Positions 58,448-64,000 of a stretch of 64,000 nucleotides of DNA are shown one piece after another; position 1 is the stretch's first letter, and each line of letters opens with the position of its first letter. Under the pieces are notes generated by a model. That model had not been told where the DNA came from. It worked only from the letters and a program-made list of their open reading frames with translations, and searched no databases. A program made the translations under genes and the position numbers. This DNA is from Nautilus pompilius. Taxonomy: Eukaryota > Mollusca > Cephalopoda > Nautilida > Nautilidae. Where the stretch lies: contig JACATO010001762.1 in NCBI GenBank assembly GCA_018389105.1, forward strand, positions 48,085-112,084, given 5' to 3'.

Positions 58448-58466
58448 TTTTTTTTTTTTTTTTTTT
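58411..58466. repeat. (TTA)n followed by poly-T
   Basis: A TTA array passes directly into about 20 T. Confidence 0.95.
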
Positions 58467-60674
58467 ACAAGTAAACAATGCAACCCATTGTAAACGCACG
58501 AAGGGTGCATTATTATTCATACATATGAGCGCGCACAAATCGCAAATTCATACTACGTCGAAGCGGCTAAAGAAGAAAAGAGGGGGTCAGCTCTGTAGGT
58601 GACCTCCCCTTTAAGAGCGGCAGGTGCTCGGCGCTGTCAGAAATCGTATTCCTTTCTCTTTATAGCTGCACCTGCTGGTGCCAGCTCGCCGGGCGGTCCA
58701 CACACACACACACACACACTGCTTGTGGGCTTTTCCTCTCCTCTCTTTTTTAAAAAAATTTTTCATTCTTTCCCCTTTTTGCTAATGTACTCGGCAATTA
58801 AACAGAAGTGGTTGGTTCCTTCTCGGCGGCTCTAATAACAGTCCATTTTTTTTTTTTTTTTTATTCCCTACCCCCCCCCCACCCGTGACAGCGCTGCGCG
58901 ACCCCTTGCCCGTGGAAAACTCCCGTAAGAAAAGGAAGGGGAGATAACAGCGGAAGTAGAGCGCGCTGCCATTCTGCTTTGCGACGATAGGGTAATGGTA
59001 CTTTGAGAAAGCACCGACCAGAGAGAGAGTTTTCAAATAAGCAACATTTCAAAACGGTACTACTCGACAAGGTGGTTTGTGGGAAAGGGGGCGCTGTTCT
59101 CCTGGCCAGCAGCAGCAGCAGCAGCAGCAACAATAATCTAAGGCCGGTGAATACGTCACTGGAGCAACAACAATGGGAAGCGCGACGAAGATGCGACGGT
59201 CCGATAGGGACTGACACGGCGAAAACAGATGACACCGGGCTGGGTTGAATCTCATTTCCACACACAACGGTGATATTTGGTCTCGTCTCGATTTAACAAA
59301 AGTAACAACAAAAACTAATTCTATACGGAGCCGAAGCCTGGAATAAGAAATCTATTTAAGCTTCTCTTTCAGAGTAGACCGAGAACACAGCTGACCCCTG
59401 AACGAGTTCACTAACGATGGCTGTGCACGTGGTGATGCCGTTAAATGTGGAAGAAGGATCTCACTTTTGCTCAAGTTACAGATGTAATCAATGAATGGAC
59501 AGGCAAAGGTGGTTTCTTGTTCTTCCTCAAGCTGCGCTTATTACAAAAAGGCTTCAGTGGGTCATATGCCGTTTAAGGCAAATCCATATTCTCTGAAGTA
59601 TGTAACTAGAACCCCCCCAACAGATAGAATATATATGTAAATAAACACTCTCCAGGAGACTCTGACTCTACGCCAACACTGTTCAAATAGAGACACTGCT
59701 ACTCTGCCCTTTTCTTTTTGCAACAGATGAAAAGGAAAGCAATAAAAGCTTAATGCACCTGAAATAGTGCGCATGAATACAAATGTAATATTCACTCGAT
59801 GAAAGTAATTTTTAGTTAATCATTTAATATTTAAAACAAAAACTTCGCTTCAGAGGAAAAGGTGAAATGGTCATCTTAAGCCTCTTCTTAAAAAAATGGG
59901 AAAAGTTTCCAAGATTATATGAAATGGTCGCGGTGAGATTTGAATTTTTATCAGGGTACTTGAAATATTGACTAATTTGCATCGGAAAAAAAAAGTACTG
60001 ATAACCATACAGATTGTTTCGCACCTCTCTCGCCTATGCTTCTGATAATTTGCGAATCGATGTTCGTGGTAACTGATCAATTCGTTTATTCGCCTCCTCC
60101 CACCATTAGACTTGAAAACTCAACCATTTACTACGCACGCAGATTTTGCTCGACTTTGTATTTGCTGCGGAAGACCCTTTCATGTTCGATCTAACGCCAG
60201 GGAAAAAACAAACAAACTTGCAGCTACCAGACAACCGGAAGCAAAAATAGACATTTATTATTTGGGCATAATGGGTTTATATGGACAGTCTGTATTAACC
60301 ATCTCTGGCAGGAATGAATAGCTGACACTGAAGCTATCGCTCGCCAAGTTTTCGCCGGCCAAATAATAGCTACGACGGTTTGATCGTTGGCTGTAAATAC
60401 TTTAACGACATATATCTAGCAACAAGCTCAGACACAGTTGTAAGTGGAGAGGTAATATAAGTATTTGCGACCAGCAGATTAGAAAGAACTCAGGATAGAT
60501 CTACTACGTTAGCACAAAAACATGTAGAATTCATCACTTACCCAGCGCCCTCTACCGTAATTCGATCTGTCTCAGTCTGTCGTGCCGAATAGTGATGGGG
60601 CAATTTGGCTGGAGCGCCTCGGAGTTTGATAACGTACAATTAAAGCCACCGTGCTTGGTATTTACTGTTTGTTG

Positions 60675-60708
<34 letters not shown>

Positions 60709-61224
60709 CAAGCGATTTAACCAAAATAATTAATGTTAGAAAACTGTTTTTAACTATCATTTAAAAGTTCGTATTGAAAATAATGCGCTTGGGTTTGGAT
60801 AAGTTTGGACAGCAACTACTAAAGTCTTACAGAATAGTTACCATTAACTGGGATGCAGCTATCGTTGTTTTTAGGAAAAAAGCAGTGGTGCAATTTGCTA
60901 AAGGCGGACGATGAACAAGCCCTTTCATATCGATCAGCGGGCAAACAGGTTAATGCTTCCCGAAATGCAATAGCTACCAGGATCTGCTACTTCCCTTTCC
61001 GGTTCATGTTGTGTGTAAGATACCAGACGCCGTGTTGTTCAGACCTGAGAGCAGCAGCCTGTCGCTAGAGATTATAAGTGAAGGGACGGTTTATCGTTCG
61101 TTATTCAGAGCACCAGAAACACGGGATTGTCTTTCCTTAGTTTCGCTTTGTGGCGAGTGGATTCAGCACAAACTTATAAACGGTAACCGATTTTTTTTTT
61201 GGCCTTCCTTTCTTTCTGCAGCAT
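58467..61224. other. No supported gene
   Basis: Contains (CA)n at 58699-58719, poly-T/poly-C at 58846-58880, a short CAG run at 59109-59127, poly-T of about 28 at 60677-60704 and a CTCF-like site at 60543. Open frames at 58599-59267 lie on both strands around these repeats and are not credible genes. Confidence 0.4.
60543..60559 (-). promoter_or_regulatory. CTCF-like motif
   Basis: CAGCGCCCTCTACCGTA read on the minus strand gives ACGGTAGAGGGCGCTG, one of the best matches in the window to the bilaterian CTCF core. No gene boundary is known here, so the function is inferred from the motif alone. Confidence 0.3.
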
Positions 61225-61252
61225 TGGGGTGGGGTGGGGTGGGGTCGGGGTG
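61225..61252 (+). repeat. GGGGT tandem run, G-quadruplex candidate
   Basis: Five consecutive G4 blocks separated by single T or TC. It directly follows a textbook acceptor-like sequence (CCTTCCTTTCTTTCTGCAG at 61203-61221). Confidence 0.85.
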
Positions 61253-63376
61253 GATAAAGACTTCATTAGATGCAGGGCTCGGCGAAAAAAAAAATCCCTT
61301 GGGGATTTAACGATTTACAAAAAAAAAAAAGAAAAAATGAAAATGAAAGTAGTTACGAGGATAAGTTGTTGGGATAATAGGACTGTGTCCCCTGTGATTA
61401 CTGGGGGGGGGGTGATGACGTCAAGGATGACGTAGGAAATGACGTAAAGCATAACGCGTTTGTACCATCCCATCCATACACAGGTTACAAATCAAAACTG
61501 CTTGCTGTGGAATCCCTCCGCTCCTTTAACAAACCGGACAGATCTCTTCCTCCTCCTCCTCCTCTCACACACACACACACAGAGAAGGTTTTCGTGATTG
61601 TGTATCTTTGTCACGAAGCTCGTCTAATTCTTTCTAACAGCCTCGCCCCACTTATAGCCGTGTCCAGAACTCAGTGAGAACAATCTTCGACCTTAATTAG
61701 CCCCCTCCCTTTTTTTTTTTTTTAAAAATCCTACTGGGCAGTTAGTAAGTGTCCAAAGCGAGGCTGTGGGCGTGGCTTCGCCCTTTTGTGTGACATGTGA
61801 GGAGGAGAACCGCACGCTTCCATATCGCCGTAGACTTAAAGGTCCGGCTGCTAAAGAGAAGCAACGACGACATCGCAAACAGTTTTACTTATTAACTTCA
61901 GCCGACTTTGTCGTGTTAACTGCATTTCTCCGACTAATCCAACTTTCGAGGGGAAAATAAATTAGAAAAAAAAAAAAAAACATCATAAAAAAGTAATATA
62001 TTTCGAATAAACAAATAATGGGATGAATCCTTTATTAAAGGTCGGGATATGTAAATAAAGCCTAAATTCCCGTAAACAAACAAAAAAAGGGTATTAGGTT
62101 ATTTTCCTGGGTTATTTCTTTTATTAGCAAATGGGTTTTTTTAAAAAAAAAGATTTTAAAAAAAGGGGAATTGATTTTTTTTGTTGTTTGTATGAAATCA
62201 TTCTAGATGAAGACAGAACTCGAAGTCCGCCCCATCTCCGAGTGAATGTACTCTGTATCTGAATTCAGAAAAATAACAGAATTTACAGAAATAGAAGAAG
62301 AAGAAGAAGAATGTTTGCCTTGAGAAAATAAACTGGCTGGAATAAAGAACACGTCCCCGGGTCTGACCGACAAACCCGGGTCACGTCAGTGCCATCGGGA
62401 GCGAGCGGAGGAAAGGAGAGAGAAAATGCAAAGATGTGCAAACGTTCAGGTTACGCTGTCCTTGCTGACCTAGATTAACAAGATAAATATTCAGGCAGCT
62501 CCCCCCCCCCACCTCCAGGTCACGTTACCAGGTCTGTGGTCGTCGAGGCAACAAATATGCTCGGAAAAGATATGCCATTTGTTGTTGTTGTTGTTGTTGT
62601 TGCCTTTCAGAGCTGGTCGTCGGGGCTGGATGTAAGGGAAGACAACAACAAACAGGAAAACGTGGTTGAACAAAGCTAATGTTGTTTTTCGAGCTCTCCG
62701 AGCTAGTAGGGGTCGTTGCTGCTGTTTAACAAAGAGAGAGATGACCAAATACCAAGTGTTTTTTTTTTTATTATTTATAAATGTACGGGTAGGTTATCCA
62801 GATGTTTCTACTGAAACGAAAAGCTCACCGAACATGAACTTTTAATTTGAATAATGTAAAGGGAGATTATCCCGATGGTAATACTGAAAAAACAACAACA
62901 ACAACAACAACAACTCCAAACAAAATAAATAAATATATAATAATTTAAAAAAAAAAAAAAACAACTTAATTTTACTGGAATAGCAGCAGAAAAGCGGAAG
63001 ACTTCAGATTGGTTATATTAGCAGGCTCTTTCACGGTAAATTAACAACAATCTATTAACTTTCAACCTAACCGTAAAGCACCTGCCCAAACCCATCCACC
63101 TTCCAGCTCTCACTATACTAAGCAAACTCAAAATGATTCATATTCTCGGGGTTTGGTGTTTAGAATTGTGGTTCTTTTTTTTTTTTTGGTAAAATATGAA
63201 GATAAAGTAGATTACTTCTGAAATGTTTATTTGTCTTTGCGCTCCACCTCTTATTTCAACTTGCTAGCATCCTTTCAAAGGAGAGAACCCGAAGGATTCA
63301 TGAGAGAATTCAGGCACCCGTATCCACGACACCCGAAAAGGAACAGTATTTTTCTCTTTTGTTGCCTATTGTTGGT
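61253..63376. other. No supported gene
   Basis: Microsatellites dominate: (CCT)n at 61549-61563, (CA)n at 61565-61581, (GAA)n at 62298-62311, (GTT)n at 62578-62602 and (ACA)n at 62889-62912. GTGATGACGTCAAGGATGAC at about 61413 followed by ATGACGTA gives clustered CRE-like strings outside a GA array. No gene recognised. Confidence 0.4.
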
Positions 63377-63435
63377 AGAGAGAGAGAGAGAGACGGAGAA
63401 ATATGACGTCAGTACAGAGAGAGAGAGAGAGAGTT
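63377..63435. repeat. GA run with ATATGACGTCAGTACAG core
   Basis: A short member of the composite GA/TGACGTCA family, with one perfect palindrome between two GA runs. Confidence 0.92.
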
Positions 63436-64000
63436 GAGAGTTGTTTTCTTGTTTTCTAGCTCAGTTTATTTCCTAGAATAAATAAATGAATTCTTTGATC
63501 TCATTGTTTGCTTAATTTTTTTTTTTAAAAATAAATAGTCCGGTTCCCTCCGCCTCCACAGTTTTTAACACGACATTTTAAAAAAGCAAATCCGGTAACT
63601 ACATCGCTCCCGTCGGGCATCATTACACTAAAATTGCAATTGCTGTACAATAAACGCGTAAAAAATTCTTTCTTGTTTTTTTCCTTATCTCTTTTCCTTT
63701 TATAACAAGTAAATCGCCTAATGCACGTAATGTCTACCCCACTGAGTACACAGCTCTTTACAGACATGTTCGGCTAGGATACAAAAGGTTACTTACACTC
63801 GGTACGAAGCCATTTAGATTTTGTACCGGAAGTGAACCAAGTTGGAGCGTATCCGGTTCAAACGACCTCCGTTCTACAGTCTTTCTCCTCCACATCTGCA
63901 GGAGCCGCATCTCTTGTGAACGAGCCGGACGGATTTCTCCCCACACCACGAGACTACGCTGTGATGATCAAAGCGAAACAGAAACACGGCGATGTTAAAC
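63436..64000. other. No supported gene
   Basis: AT-rich with poly-T. Minus-strand open frames at 63525-63767 and 63758-63949 have no recognised domain. Confidence 0.4.

Noticed and set aside
1..64000. CRISPR arrays, bacterial operons, rRNA genes, telomere repeats
   Set aside because: None seen. The tandem repeats have no unique spacers, and there are no rRNA or TTAGGG signatures.

Overview
This window looks like nuclear DNA from an animal. There are no operon-like blocks, no long uninterrupted genes and no ribosome-binding-site pattern. It holds many microsatellites, several minisatellites, tRNA-derived SINE-like repeats, decayed cut-and-paste transposons (mariner, two kinds of hAT, a pogo/Tigger-type MITE), and short open stretches bounded by GT/AG splice signals. 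A lophotrochozoan such as a mollusc is my guess from overall texture (CT/GA and TTA microsatellites, moderate GC, short exons). No marker gene proves it.

Layout. 1-8.9 kb: mostly non-coding, with a GA-rich satellite (about 2.05-2.6 kb), a minus-strand hAT/DUF4371 transposase relic (about 4.0-4.8 kb), three candidate plus-strand exons (1.86, 5.96 and 8.18 kb) and a CT/GACATCATC satellite (8.47-8.78 kb). 9-16 kb: AT-rich, with a 69-bp minisatellite (12.86-13.27 kb). 16.17-16.70 kb: a large interrupted TG/CA array. 20.2-22.0 kb: the best candidate exon in the window (255 nt, minus strand), followed by an almost end-to-end but internally deleted mariner with both inverted repeats and TA flanks. 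25.9-28.5 kb: two CT satellites with repeated TGACGTCA. 30.4-34.1 kb: a cluster of three unrelated minisatellites (131-bp two-part unit, 63-bp unit, 36-bp unit), an inverted SINE-like pair and a 77-bp Tigger-type MITE. 39-40.2 kb: remains of a non-autonomous hAT-like element with a nested foldback. 41-42.3 kb: one candidate exon and a CCAG/CCAA tetranucleotide array. 47.5-48.2 kb: a GTGA array and a SINE with clear A and B boxes. 51.2-53.3 kb: a long ZBED5-like hAT transposase pseudogene. 54.0-54.3 and 63.4 kb: more GA/TGACGTCA repeats.

There is no complete, intact protein-coding gene that I can support. The candidate exons are inferred from splice signals and open frames and have no recognised homology. 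Most long open frames are minisatellites read as protein. The most unusual non-gene signal is a dispersed composite repeat in which CT/GA runs carry the same core, GTACTGACGTCAT or close variants, at seven separate sites. I did not find a convincing new multi-gene system.
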